From: Cupriavidus pauculus | GTDB taxonomy: Bacteria; Pseudomonadota; Gammaproteobacteria; Burkholderiales; Burkholderiaceae | Assembly: GCF_002858765.1 (NCBI RefSeq) | Contig: NZ_PJRP01000012.1 | Span: 1 to 64,000 of the forward strand | Direction: 5' to 3' | Length of the DNA: 64,000 bases | Shown here: positions 45,326 to 54,036 of the stretch, one piece after another | How the letters are laid out: each line of letters begins with the position of its first letter | Position numbering within the stretch: position 1 is the first letter of the stretch | Program-made: the position numbers and the translations under genes | The notes under the pieces: model-generated | Told to the model about the DNA's origin: nothing | Databases searched by the model: none | Seen by the model: the letters and a program-made list of their open reading frames with translations, nothing else

Positions 45326-45505
45326 GGACTGACTCCTTCAGGAAAGAGATCACAACTGAACCTGAGCAGACCTAGAGGATAGCCGTCCGGTGACATATGC
45401 GCCGCATAGCCCTGCCGCCGGCGTGTGCTTGCGAGCGCGGCCGGCGGCGGTTGCCTGTCGAAATGCCCGAGTCGATCTATAGGGCGATCAAACCGGGCGA
45501 CGGGG

Positions 45506-45856
45506 TCAGGCGGTCATCTTCAGGCACATTTCCATACAGGCGGTGCACGCCTTGGCACATTCCTGGCAGTGCCAATGGTCATGGCGCTCGCATTCCTCGG
45601 CGCACCATTTGCACACTTCGGCGCAGTCCTCGCAGACCAGCGGCGCGAATTCGCTGTTGCGCAGCATGTACGACGCGGCCAGGGTGGCGATGCCCGCGCA
45701 GTCCATATCCAGCGCGATGCAGCGGGTCATCTTCTTCGTGTCGGGCTCTTCCAGGCACGCAGCGGCACACTTCAGGCAGGCCGCGGCGGCGGCATTGCAC
45801 GCGGCAATGCAGTCGGCGTAACGGTTGAAGTTTTCCTTCACGGTGGGTCGAATCAT
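45506..45856 (-). CDS. Cys-rich four-helix-bundle copper-binding protein (DUF326/Csp type)
   Basis: 116 aa from the ATG at 45856. It has 15 or so Cys spaced along predicted helices (CIAACNAAAAACLKCAAACLEE, CEDCAEVCKWCAEECERHDHWHCQECAKACTACMEMCLK), the pattern of cytosolic copper storage proteins. No signal peptide, so it should buffer Cu(I) in the cytoplasm. No copper regulator or pump lies next to it. Confidence 0.88.
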   Translation of the reverse strand: MIRPTVKENFNRYADCIAACNAAAAACLKCAAACLEEPDTKKMTRCIALDMDCAGIATLAASYMLRNSEFAPLVCEDCAEVCKWCAEECERHDHWHCQECAKACTACMEMCLKMTA

Positions 45857-46096
45857 CGGTGTCCTCCTAGGGGGGATAAGGGGTAGGCAACCGTTATCCA
45901 CAATAGCAGGCGTACCGCGACCATGCCGGGCCGCCGGACTGGGGCACCCCGTTCACGGCGCCGCGCCGGACTGTTCTACAATGGCCGCCACTGCATCAAT
46001 TCTGTGGCGTTCATGGCCGCTCCGAAATGGCGGATAGCCGACGAAGCGCGCAGAAGGCAGTGATTGACACAATCCGCCAGTGGAAAGGACAGCATC

Positions 46097-46468
46097 ATGG
46101 GTGAGGCAAAACGGCGGGGTACGCCCGAGGAACGGGAACAGCAGGCACGGGCACGGATCGACGCGCTGCGGCCTGCACAGCTGGTCTGCGGATCTTGCAA
46201 GACCGCATTCACCAATTTCGATGCGATTCCCGCACCGGGCCTGCACGGCATCGACGCAGTGTTCGGCGGCCAGTGCCCGAATTGCGGCAACGACGTGGTC
46301 GTGTTCCGGGGCGAATCGAAGGCAGTGGCTGAAGCCATGCTGGCCTACGAGCGGATGATGGGCGAGAACGCCAAGCTCGGCTACCAGTCGGCGGACGGCC
46401 GCCACGTGCCGTTCGACGCCGACGCCCCGCAGGCGTCGGATGCGTCCGACGAATCCACCAAGCACTGA
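46097..46468 (+). CDS. zinc-ribbon-like protein of unknown function
   Basis: 123 aa from the ATG at 46097, with GGAAAGGA upstream. It begins MGEAKRRGTPEEREQQ, a start seen in many uncharacterised proteins. Two CxxC pairs (CGSC near 34 and CPNC near 60) could form one zinc ribbon. The tail is acidic (DADAPQASDASDES). Soluble; function unknown. Confidence 0.7.
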   Translation: MGEAKRRGTPEEREQQARARIDALRPAQLVCGSCKTAFTNFDAIPAPGLHGIDAVFGGQCPNCGNDVVVFRGESKAVAEAMLAYERMMGENAKLGYQSADGRHVPFDADAPQASDASDESTKH

Positions 46469-46496
46469 CTAGGCACTGACGCTGCCCCGGTGGCGG

Positions 46497-46512
46497 CTTT
46501 CAGCGCCGAAAG
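46497..46512. promoter_or_regulatory. near-match to the parS candidate
   Basis: CTTTCAGCGCCGAAAG matches the parS candidate at 15 of 16 positions. It lies between two convergent gene ends, 42 kb from parAB. It could also simply be a transcript-end hairpin, though there is no T-run. Confidence 0.35.
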
Positions 46513-46539
46513 TCGGCACTCACCTGCGCTGGCAGCCAG

Positions 46540-48528
46540 TCAGGCTTCCACTTTCAGCAGTTCCGCCGGGCCGATTTCGTATCGGCCCCGGCCCAGCGCC
46601 TTGGCGCGATACAGCAGCACGTCGGCCATGCGCATCAGCGCCTCTTCGCTGAGCGGCGCCCCCCGGTACAGGGCCACGCCAATGCTGACGTCCACATCGG
46701 TAACGACCCCGTCGAAATAGAACTGCCGGCCCACCGACTCCAGGATGGCCTCGGCCACGCGCCGCGCTGCCTGGGGGGTTTCGATATCCGACAGGATTAC
46801 CGCGAATTCGTCGCCGCCCAGGCGGGCCACGTGGTCCTGCTTGCGCGCGCAGCGGCGCAGCCGCAAGGCAAATGACTGCAACAGCAGATCGCCGGTGGCA
46901 TGGCCGTGGATGTCGTTCACGGCCTTGAAACGGTCCATGTCCAGGTAGAGCAGCGCCATCAGGCGATCCTCGTTCCGGCTCAGGGTCATGGCGTCGCGCA
47001 GGTGCGCCTCGAACGCGCTTCGGTTCTGCAGCTGGGTCAGGTGATCGGTGCGGGACAGATGGGACAGGCGCTGGTTTTCCAGCTTGCGCTGCGTGATGTC
47101 CAGCACGTGGATATGCACGCCCACCACCTGCTTGCCGTCCTCGCTCCATTCGGGGCGATAGCTGGTTTCCATCCAGTGGTGGTGCGGAAACACGTACTCG
47201 CCCTCGAAGCTCACCACGCTGCCCGCCAGCGCCTGCTGCAGGTACGGGCGGGCGCGCAGGTAGCGTTCCTCGCCCAGCAGTTCGCGCACGGTCATGCCGC
47301 GGATCTGCTCGACCGACAATCCGAACGCACTTTCATAGGCCGCGTTGTTGAAGACGTAGCGCTCGTCGTTGTCGATGAAGGCCAGCAGCGCGGGCAGGGT
47401 ATCGGTCACGGCGCGCAGCCGGCGTTCGCTGCGGGCCAGCTGCTGCCCGCGCTGGCGCACGTCGCGCATCAGGCGGATAAAGGCACGCGTGACGTCGCCG
47501 ATTTCGTCGCGCTGGGGCCGCTGTGGCAGCCGCTCGAAGGCGTCCAGGTCGCTGGCGCTGTCGCGCACCACCTGGTGCAGCCGCGACAACGGCGTCAGCA
47601 GCTTGCGCACGGCCAGCCAGATCAGCAGGGCCACCACGGCAAGCACGATGCCGGACATCATCAGGAAGCGCCGCTGCAGTTGCCGCAGCGGCGTGTAGGC
47701 TTCGTGCGCGGGCAGCACGGCCACCAGTTCCCACCCCGTGGTGGCCATGAGCCGCCGCGCGATCACCGGGCGCGTCGGGGCCAGGAATTCCAGCGGGGCG
47801 GCATGGTCGTCGATCCCGCAGGTGTTGCCGGCGGCGCTGGCCGGCTGGTGGGCCTGAGCGGGGTCGGGGTGCTGGATGTACACAGGTGCCGCCCCGGCCG
47901 ACACCAGGCAGTAGAAGCCTGTGATGCCCAGCCGGCTATGGCCGATCTCCACCAGGAAGTTGGAGTGCCCTAGGTTGAGCCAGCCGGCCACCAGCCCCAT
48001 GAACGTACCCGATGGCGACAGGATCGGCACCGCCAGCAGCGCACCCATCGAGCCATCGGTGCGCGCCCGCAACGGCGCCGCCACCACCACATTGTGCGTG
48101 CGCGCGGCTTCGCGAAAGTAGGCGCGGTCGCTGATGTCGGCCGGGGCCGCCCCGCCCATATTGAGCAAGGCGCCGTCGGCATCGGCCACCAGCACGGAAT
48201 CGAACGCCTCCGGCATCGGCACGGTGCGGGTCACCACGTCCTTGAGCCGGTCGCGCAGCGCGTCGGGCGACATGCCATGCGCCGCCGCCAGCGGCCCGCT
48301 TAGCTGCGGCGCCAGGTGGGTCAGCATCACGATGCGGTCTTCCATGGCGGTATCAAGCTGGTCGGCCGACAGCTTGACGATCGACTCCTGCTGGTTCTGC
48401 AGCACATCCTCCAGGTCGCGGTGGGCGTAGTAGAGCGAACCGAGCACGATGCCGGTGCCCAGCACGGCGGCCAGCACCGTGGTGATCAGCGCAATGCGCG
48501 CCTTGAGCGATGGCAGGAATCGGGGCAT
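46540..48528 (-). CDS. membrane diguanylate cyclase with Cache, HAMP and PAS domains
   Basis: 662 aa from the ATG at 48528. A membrane helix (about 13-33), a large periplasmic Cache-like sensor (to about 300), a second helix, HAMP (LLTPLSRLHQVVRDSASDLDAFE), PAS (RRLRAVTDTLPALLAFIDNDERYVFNN) and GGDEF (LARLGGDEFAVILSDIETPQAARRVAE). The GGDEF signature is intact, so it should make c-di-GMP. It is divergent from a GGDEF-EAL gene. Confidence 0.92.
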   Translation of the reverse strand: MPRFLPSLKARIALITTVLAAVLGTGIVLGSLYYAHRDLEDVLQNQQESIVKLSADQLDTAMEDRIVMLTHLAPQLSGPLAAAHGMSPDALRDRLKDVVTRTVPMPEAFDSVLVADADGALLNMGGAAPADISDRAYFREAARTHNVVVAAPLRARTDGSMGALLAVPILSPSGTFMGLVAGWLNLGHSNFLVEIGHSRLGITGFYCLVSAGAAPVYIQHPDPAQAHQPASAAGNTCGIDDHAAPLEFLAPTRPVIARRLMATTGWELVAVLPAHEAYTPLRQLQRRFLMMSGIVLAVVALLIWLAVRKLLTPLSRLHQVVRDSASDLDAFERLPQRPQRDEIGDVTRAFIRLMRDVRQRGQQLARSERRLRAVTDTLPALLAFIDNDERYVFNNAAYESAFGLSVEQIRGMTVRELLGEERYLRARPYLQQALAGSVVSFEGEYVFPHHHWMETSYRPEWSEDGKQVVGVHIHVLDITQRKLENQRLSHLSRTDHLTQLQNRSAFEAHLRDAMTLSRNEDRLMALLYLDMDRFKAVNDIHGHATGDLLLQSFALRLRRCARKQDHVARLGGDEFAVILSDIETPQAARRVAEAILESVGRQFYFDGVVTDVDVSIGVALYRGAPLSEEALMRMADVLLYRAKALGRGRYEIGPAELLKVEA

Positions 48529-48887
48529 GGGTTCAGGTACGAAGCCGGCACGGAAGCGCGGGGGGCGGAATGTCTGCGGGCAGGGCGGCCGAAAGGCGTG
48601 GGCGTCAGGTCTCGGAGCACGCGCCTGCACATTCCAGTGCAAGGGTACGCCAAGGCAGCCGAAAGGTATCACGGCACACCCGTTTGGGTCAGCCCGGGCA
48701 ATTCGGGTTTGACAATCCCGTGATACGGGCGCCCGTCCGCGCCGGGAAGGGCCCGCGCATGTGTGCGTGGCGCCACTGTGCGGCGCCAGGTCGGCGGGTT
48801 ATAGTGCGGCGGTCCATGTTACGTAATGTATGCGCCAGGATTGCCCGGCATGGCGGGCGCCCCGTGTATCTCCGCCCCTTCCCATTC
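48529..48887. promoter_or_regulatory. divergent control region of two c-di-GMP genes
   Basis: 359 bp with promoters for both genes. A TTGACA hexamer lies at 48709-48714 on the plus strand, without an obvious -10 partner. If the ATG at 48816 were used, the region would be 72 bp shorter. Confidence 0.4.
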
Positions 48888-51731
48888 ATGAAATTGCGCC
48901 TGCTGTCTCCCGTCGTGCTCTCGCTGCTGGTTACCGCAGGGGGGGGGCTACTGACGGCGGGGGCGTGGCGCGTGGCCACCGGGCTGGAGCGCCGGGTGGC
49001 CGAACAGGACGTAGGCGCGCTGCTGGGCCGTACCGCCGATGCGCTAACGGACCGCCTGCAGGAAAACGAACGCCTGCTGCGCGGGGCCGCCGCGCTGATG
49101 GCCGCGAATGGCAACACCACGCGCACACAGTGGCGCAACTATCTGTATTCGGCCCAGCTCGACGAGCTGCCAATCGGCACGCAGTCGATCGGCTATGCGC
49201 TGCTCGTGCCGCGGGCACAACTGGCGAGCGTGGTGGCTGGGGCCCATGCCGATGGCGTGAGCGACTATGAGGTCTATCCGCCGGTCGACCGGGCGCAGTA
49301 CGCCCCGATTCTCTACAACGAGCCCACCAGCGGTCGCAACGCCCGGGCGCTGGGCTTCGACCTGCTCAGCGACCCGGCTCGCCGTGCGGCGCTCGAAGCG
49401 GCGCGCGACAGCGGCCAGCCCAGGCTGACCCCAGGGCTGGCCCTGATCCGCGAAGTGGAAGCGCAGGTGCCGCAACGCGGCGCGTTGCTGTACGCGCCGG
49501 TGTTTCCAGCCGGCGTACCGTCGGCCACGGCCGCCGAGCGGCGCGATGCGCTGTCTGGCGTGGTGTACGTCTCGCTGCGGCTCGGCGACCTGATGCGCGG
49601 CGTGAGCGGCGGTGCGTCGGCCGATCTGGTGCTGACGCTGTTTGAAGGGCCCTCGGCCGCCACCGGCAGCCTTCTGTCCGGCAGTGCACCCGAGGCCGAA
49701 CGCCGCGACGACCACCGCAAGCCGATGATCGAGGCCGAACGGCAAATCGAGTTTGCCGGGGCGAACTGGACCCTGCACGCGGCCACGCGGCCCGGTTTCG
49801 AGGCCACGCACGCCGGCCGCTACGGCACGCGCGTGCTGGCACTGGGCGCGCTGGCCACGTGGCTGATGGCATGGCTGGCATTCCGCCTGGCACGGGAGCG
49901 GCGCGACGCCCGCCGGCAGGCATCGCTGGCCGGACAGGCCGGTAACGTGGTGGCGGCCGGCCTGCGCGAAAGCCTCGCGCGCGCCGAACAAAGCGCGGCC
50001 ACCGCCAGCCTGCGCTATGCGCGGCTGATGGACCACGCGCCGTTCTGCGTCATCACGTTCGATGCCTACGGCATGGTCACGGGCCTCAACCGCGCCGGGC
50101 AGCGCATGCTCTGGTACGCCGAGTCGGAACTGGTCGGCCGCGTGCCTTACGCCAGCCTGCACGATGCCGACGAGGTGGCGGCGCATGCGCGCGAACTGTC
50201 GAGCGAGATCGGCGAGACCGTCGAGCCGGGGCTGCCGACGCTGGTGGCCAAGGCCCGCCTGGGCGTGACCGACGGCCGCGACTGGACCTACCTGCGCAAG
50301 GGTGGCTCGCGGCTGCCGGTGCATCTGACGGTGACGGCGCTGGCCGACGGCAGTACCGAAGGCGGTTTCCTGGCGATAGCGCACGACCTGACCGAACGCC
50401 GCCGCGTGGACGAATACATCCGGCACCTGGCCCAGCACGACGCACTGACGGGCCTGCCCAATCGCACCGAGCTGAACGCGCGCACCGAGGCGGTGCTGGC
50501 CGATGCGCGCCGCCACGGCCATCGCGTGGCGCTGTTGCTGCTGGACCTGGACCACTTCAAGCACATCAACGAAACGCTGGGGCATCCGGTGGGTGACGAC
50601 GTGCTGCGCACCATCGCCGACCGCATCCGCGGCGCGGTGCGTCCGCGCGACGTGGTGGCGCGCATGGGCGGCGACGAGTTCGCGGTGGTGATGGGCGGGC
50701 TGCGCGATGACAGCGAAGCTGAACTGGCGGCGGCCAAGATCCTGGCGCGGGTATCGGAAGACCTGCAGATTGCGGGGCAGTCGCTGCGCGTGACGCCATC
50801 GCTGGGCATGGCCGTCTATCCCGACGATGGCGACACGCTGACCAACCTGATGAAGTCGGCCGATTCGGCGATGTACGCGGCCAAGCAGGACGGCCGGGCG
50901 CAATTGCGCCGCTTTGCCACGGAGATGGCGCAGGCGTCGCTGGCCCGCTTCACGATCGAGGCGCTGCTGCGCCGCGCGCTGGCCGAGCAGGAGTTCCGGC
51001 TGCGCTACCAGCCGATCGTCGACGTTGGCACCCTCGCCGTGGTGGGCGTGGAAGCCCTGATCGCCTGGGAAACGCCAGAACGGGGCCCAATGCGCCCGGC
51101 CGAGTTCATCCCCGTTGCCGAGCAGTGCGGCCTGATCGGCGCGCTGGGCGCGTGGACACTGGCCACGGCTTGCCGCGAGATCCAGTCATTGCGCACCGCG
51201 CTGGGCGTCGACATCGACGTGGCCGTCAACATTTCGCCATTGCAACTGCGGCAGGCGAATTTTCCGGAAACGGTGGCGCAGTCCCTGGAGGCCGCCGGAC
51301 TGCCGGCGGCGAGCCTGACGATCGAAGTCACGGAAGGCATCCTGGTGGACGGCGGCGAAAAGACCATCGAGACGTTCCGCCGCGTGCGGCAGCTTGGTGT
51401 GGGGTTGTCAATCGACGACTTCGGCACCGGCTATTCGGGCCTGGGTTACCTGACGCGGCTGCCGATCAGCAAGCTGAAGATCGACAAGTCGTTTGTCGAT
51501 GACCTTGCCATGCCGGGGCACGACCGCGCCGTGGCTGCCGCGATCATCGCGCTGGGCCACCAGTTGCATCTGCAGGTGGTGGCGGAGGGTGTCGAGTCGA
51601 AGGCCCAGTTCGATTTTCTGCGCGGCGAAGGCTGCGATGCCGTGCAGGGCTTCTTGTTCTGCCAGCCCGTGGGACTCGATGCACTGCGCCAGATCCTGCT
51701 GGGCGGCAAGGGGTTTGCCGACGCGGCGTGA
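48888..51731 (+). CDS. membrane GGDEF-EAL protein with CHASE and PAS domains
   Basis: 947 aa from the ATG at 48888; an ATG at 48816 is an alternative, and neither has a good ribosome binding site. A membrane helix, a CHASE-like periplasmic domain (about 40-290: RTQWRNYLYSAQLDELPIGTQSIGYALLVPRAQ), a second helix, PAS (LRYARLMDHAPFCVITFDAYGMVTGLN), GGDEF (RMGGDEFAVVMGG) and EAL (VVGVEALIAW, SIDDFGTGYSGLGYL, VVAEGVES). Both catalytic signatures look intact, so it could make or break c-di-GMP. Confidence 0.92.
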   Translation: MKLRLLSPVVLSLLVTAGGGLLTAGAWRVATGLERRVAEQDVGALLGRTADALTDRLQENERLLRGAAALMAANGNTTRTQWRNYLYSAQLDELPIGTQSIGYALLVPRAQLASVVAGAHADGVSDYEVYPPVDRAQYAPILYNEPTSGRNARALGFDLLSDPARRAALEAARDSGQPRLTPGLALIREVEAQVPQRGALLYAPVFPAGVPSATAAERRDALSGVVYVSLRLGDLMRGVSGGASADLVLTLFEGPSAATGSLLSGSAPEAERRDDHRKPMIEAERQIEFAGANWTLHAATRPGFEATHAGRYGTRVLALGALATWLMAWLAFRLARERRDARRQASLAGQAGNVVAAGLRESLARAEQSAATASLRYARLMDHAPFCVITFDAYGMVTGLNRAGQRMLWYAESELVGRVPYASLHDADEVAAHARELSSEIGETVEPGLPTLVAKARLGVTDGRDWTYLRKGGSRLPVHLTVTALADGSTEGGFLAIAHDLTERRRVDEYIRHLAQHDALTGLPNRTELNARTEAVLADARRHGHRVALLLLDLDHFKHINETLGHPVGDDVLRTIADRIRGAVRPRDVVARMGGDEFAVVMGGLRDDSEAELAAAKILARVSEDLQIAGQSLRVTPSLGMAVYPDDGDTLTNLMKSADSAMYAAKQDGRAQLRRFATEMAQASLARFTIEALLRRALAEQEFRLRYQPIVDVGTLAVVGVEALIAWETPERGPMRPAEFIPVAEQCGLIGALGAWTLATACREIQSLRTALGVDIDVAVNISPLQLRQANFPETVAQSLEAAGLPAASLTIEVTEGILVDGGEKTIETFRRVRQLGVGLSIDDFGTGYSGLGYLTRLPISKLKIDKSFVDDLAMPGHDRAVAAAIIALGHQLHLQVVAEGVESKAQFDFLRGEGCDAVQGFLFCQPVGLDALRQILLGGKGFADAA

Positions 51732-51921
51732 ACTTTCTGTGTCAGCGTCATCGCGGCCCCGGCGCCATGCGTTCAATCGGCTCGCTTGCGGCCAAAAGCC
51801 CGGTCACCTCGGGACATTGCGGGTCGCAAAATCGCCAATAATGCGCCAACAAGGTATTCCATGGGCAAGGGGCGGGCACGGCAGGACCATCACAGCTCGC
51901 CAGCCATGAGGAGGGGTCGCC

Positions 51922-52086
51922 ATGATGAGAAAGACGCTAGGCAGGATCGGGGCCGTGGGGCGCGCGCTGACACGATGCATGCCGCGACGCGCACGGATCG
52001 AGCGCTTCGAGATGCAACGCATGGCGCCAGCCGAGCGCAGGCATCTGTGGCTGTCTTTCGTCTGTTGCGTGGCGCTGCTGGGTTGA
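51922..52086 (+). CDS. 54-aa small protein with hydrophobic C-terminus
   Basis: An ORF beginning MMRKTLGRIGAVGRALTRCM, rich in Arg, ending in a short hydrophobic segment (LWLSFVCCVALLG). GAGGAGG lies 6 bases before the first ATG, among the best ribosome binding sites in the window. Its basic region followed by a membrane-like tail resembles small membrane-associated peptides. It lies 190 bases after the GGDEF-EAL gene, on the same strand. Confidence 0.45.
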   Translation: MMRKTLGRIGAVGRALTRCMPRRARIERFEMQRMAPAERRHLWLSFVCCVALLG

Positions 52087-52150
52087 TGGCCGCCTGCGCC
52101 TGACGCTTCGGGCGAGGCGTTTCGGCAACCCAGGACGGCACGCAGAGGCA

Positions 52151-52166
52151 CGCAGAAACGGGTACG
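52151..52166 (-). repeat. distal iteron copy 11
   Basis: Reverse-strand exact CGTACCCGTTTCTGCG, 44 kb from the last origin copy and the farthest one in the window. It is intergenic, with a partial duplicate of its left flank (GGCACGCAGA) just before it. Confidence 0.9.
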
Positions 52167-52180
52167 CTCCGGCAAAAAAG

Positions 52181-52214
52181 AAACCCGGCGGGCGCTTGGC
52201 GCGCGGCCGGGTTT
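52181..52214 (-). terminator. terminator of the PadR gene
   Basis: AAACCCGGC (52181-52189) pairs with GCCGGGTTT (52206-52214). On the minus strand TTTCTTTTTT follows, 19 bases after the stop at 52233. Confidence 0.8.
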
Positions 52215-52232
52215 TGGTGCGAGCGGGGGAGC

Positions 52233-52562
52233 TCAGGTGTTCGAGGTGACAGCGGCCGGTTCTCCGATCCCCGTGGGATTGTGCAGGCGGCGGTACAGAT
52301 CGTCGATGCGCGACCGGCTGCTCGCCAGTTCTTCGCGACCCTGCTCTGTCAGCAGGTAGACGCGCCCGATACCATCGCGCAGCACGCTTTCAAGATAGCC
52401 TTCCATCTGCAGTGCGCGCAGCAAAGGTCGTACGGTGCCGATGTCTACCTGGAATCCGTATTCCATGAGCATTTCTGCAAGCATGGCCACGGTGGCAGGC
52501 ACCTCCATGGCGAATTGCATGACGTAGACGCGGGCTAGCAAGCCGAGGAACTGTCGTTTCAT
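52233..52562 (-). CDS. PadR-like transcriptional regulator
   Basis: 109 aa from the ATG at 52562. Winged-helix pattern: MEYGFQVDIGTVRPLLRALQMEGYLESVLRDGIGRVYLLTEQGREEL, then a short C-terminal helix for dimerisation. It is shorter than classic PadR. The target is unknown; the divergent EamA gene is one possibility. Confidence 0.75.
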   Translation of the reverse strand: MKRQFLGLLARVYVMQFAMEVPATVAMLAEMLMEYGFQVDIGTVRPLLRALQMEGYLESVLRDGIGRVYLLTEQGREELASSRSRIDDLYRRLHNPTGIGEPAAVTSNT

Positions 52563-52687
52563 GTGGCAGGCAACGCAAAACCAGGGGTAGCGGTTGACGC
52601 GGAAATGCAACGTGAACGAAGCGCCCCATCCCCTTGCACGCTCCGTAGTCGCTACGATACGTGATTCTCGACGCCAAAAAAAAAGAA

Positions 52688-52709
52688 GCCGCCAGGGTTG
52701 CCTGGCGGC
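52688..52709 (-). terminator. orphan minus-strand terminator
   Basis: GCCGCCAGG (52688-52696) pairs with CCTGGCGGC (52701-52709). On the minus strand it is followed by a long T-run (52677-52685). The only frame above it is a doubtful 75-codon ORF (52737-52964), so it may end a small RNA. Confidence 0.6.
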
Positions 52710-53099
52710 TTGTCGGGAATGCGTCGGAGGGGTCAATTAACTCTGGCGCAGGGCAGATTTTAATGGAACTGAATACGCGATGTCACGCGCTGTGGTAGTG
52801 CCCCCTACCATGGGGGGGTGAATCTGTAAGGCATTAGAAAGCGATATTGCGGCGAAGATGCAACATACGCCGCTATTGCCCCGTTCTTGGGCGTGAGTTG
52901 ACCGGTTTTTCGTCACTTGGCCGTACACGCTTTCCGTGGCGCATGTCCGCTTCCAGCCAGCCATGGGCGTGGTTTTGCGCTGAAATGACCGTCATGAACC
53001 CGCGCCGAAATCGTGGCGAAGCTGTGCGAAGTGCAGCATTTGTCGCATTACTGCAACGGTTTGCCATCTCTGAATCCAATCATTGCCTCAACTGAACTG
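52710..53099. other. 390-bp gap, possible small RNA on the minus strand
   Basis: It is less GC-rich than the flanks. CCCCCTACCATGGGGG at 52801-52816 is a near-palindrome that could form a hairpin. A 75-codon minus-strand frame (52737-52964) has no family features or clear ribosome binding site. The leader of the EamA gene lies at the right end. Confidence 0.4.
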
Positions 53100-54011
53100 A
53101 TGAAGCCCGCCGACCTGTTTCGCCTTTTGCTGCTCTCCGCCATCTGGGGAGCCAGCTTTCTGTTCATCCGCATCGCGGCCCCCGTGCTGGGGCCGCTGCC
53201 GACTGCCTTCTTCCGGGTGCTGATCGGCGCCGTGACGCTGGCGGCCTGCCTGCCCATGCTTGGCCTGAAATGGGGCATGCAAGGCAAGTGGCCGGCTGTG
53301 GTCATGCTGGGCATCATCAATTCCGGTATCCCGTTTGTGATGTATTCCGTTGCCGCGTTGTGGCTACCGGCTGGATATTCGGCCATCTTCAACGCCATGA
53401 CGCCGCTGATGGGCGTGGTCATTGGGTCGCTGTTCTTTGCGGAACGGCTAACCCGCGCCAAGGCGGCGGGGGTGCTGCTGGGCTTGGGCGGCGTGGCGGT
53501 GCTGACCCGTACGGGGCCGGTAGTGTTTTCGCACGATGTGCTGCTGGGGGCGCTGGCGTGCCTGGTGGCCACGTCCTGTTACGGGCTGGCCGGATTCCTG
53601 ACGCGTCGCTGGATCACCGCGCGCGGCGGGCTGGACAGCCGGCTAGTGGCGGGCGGCAGCCTGCTCGGTGCCACGCTGTTCCTGTTGCCGTTCAGCGTGG
53701 CGGCGCTGATCCGGGAGAACACGCTGCCGGCCGCGGGCCTGGGCGTCTGGGCGGGTATGCTTGGCCTGGGCATGTTCTGCACCGCCATCGCCTACGTTCT
53801 CTATTTCAAGCTGATCGCCGATCTTGGACCGGTGCGTTCGCTGACCGTCACATTCCTGATCCCGCCGTTCGGCATCGTCTGGGGCTGGATGTTCCTGGGC
53901 GAGATGCTGTCCTGGGCGCACGCGGCCGGCATGTTGCTGATTGGCGCGGCGGTCTGGCTGGTGCTGCGACCCGCCACGCCAGCGCCTGCGCCGGCCGTGG
54001 CGCGATCATGA
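53100..54011 (+). CDS. EamA/DMT-family transporter
   Basis: 303 aa with ten membrane segments in two EamA repeats (LLLLSAIWGASFLFIRIAAPVLGP and ALACLVATSCYGLAGFLTRRWI). YSAIFNAMTPLMGVVIGSLFFAERLT and FLIPPFGIVWGWMFLGEMLSW are the paired signature segments. Probably a metabolite exporter; substrate unknown. Confidence 0.9.
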   Translation: MKPADLFRLLLLSAIWGASFLFIRIAAPVLGPLPTAFFRVLIGAVTLAACLPMLGLKWGMQGKWPAVVMLGIINSGIPFVMYSVAALWLPAGYSAIFNAMTPLMGVVIGSLFFAERLTRAKAAGVLLGLGGVAVLTRTGPVVFSHDVLLGALACLVATSCYGLAGFLTRRWITARGGLDSRLVAGGSLLGATLFLLPFSVAALIRENTLPAAGLGVWAGMLGLGMFCTAIAYVLYFKLIADLGPVRSLTVTFLIPPFGIVWGWMFLGEMLSWAHAAGMLLIGAAVWLVLRPATPAPAPAVARS

Positions 54012-54036
54012 TGCAACGCTGGCCGATCACCCGCGA

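Noticed and set aside
46497..46512. Calling the 46.5-kb palindrome a proven parS
   Set aside because: One mismatch and its location at a gene end allow a simple hairpin; kept only as a candidate.
52737..52964. 75-codon minus-strand ORF next to a terminator
   Set aside because: No ribosome binding site, domain or typical codon use; the terminator is better explained by a possible small RNA.
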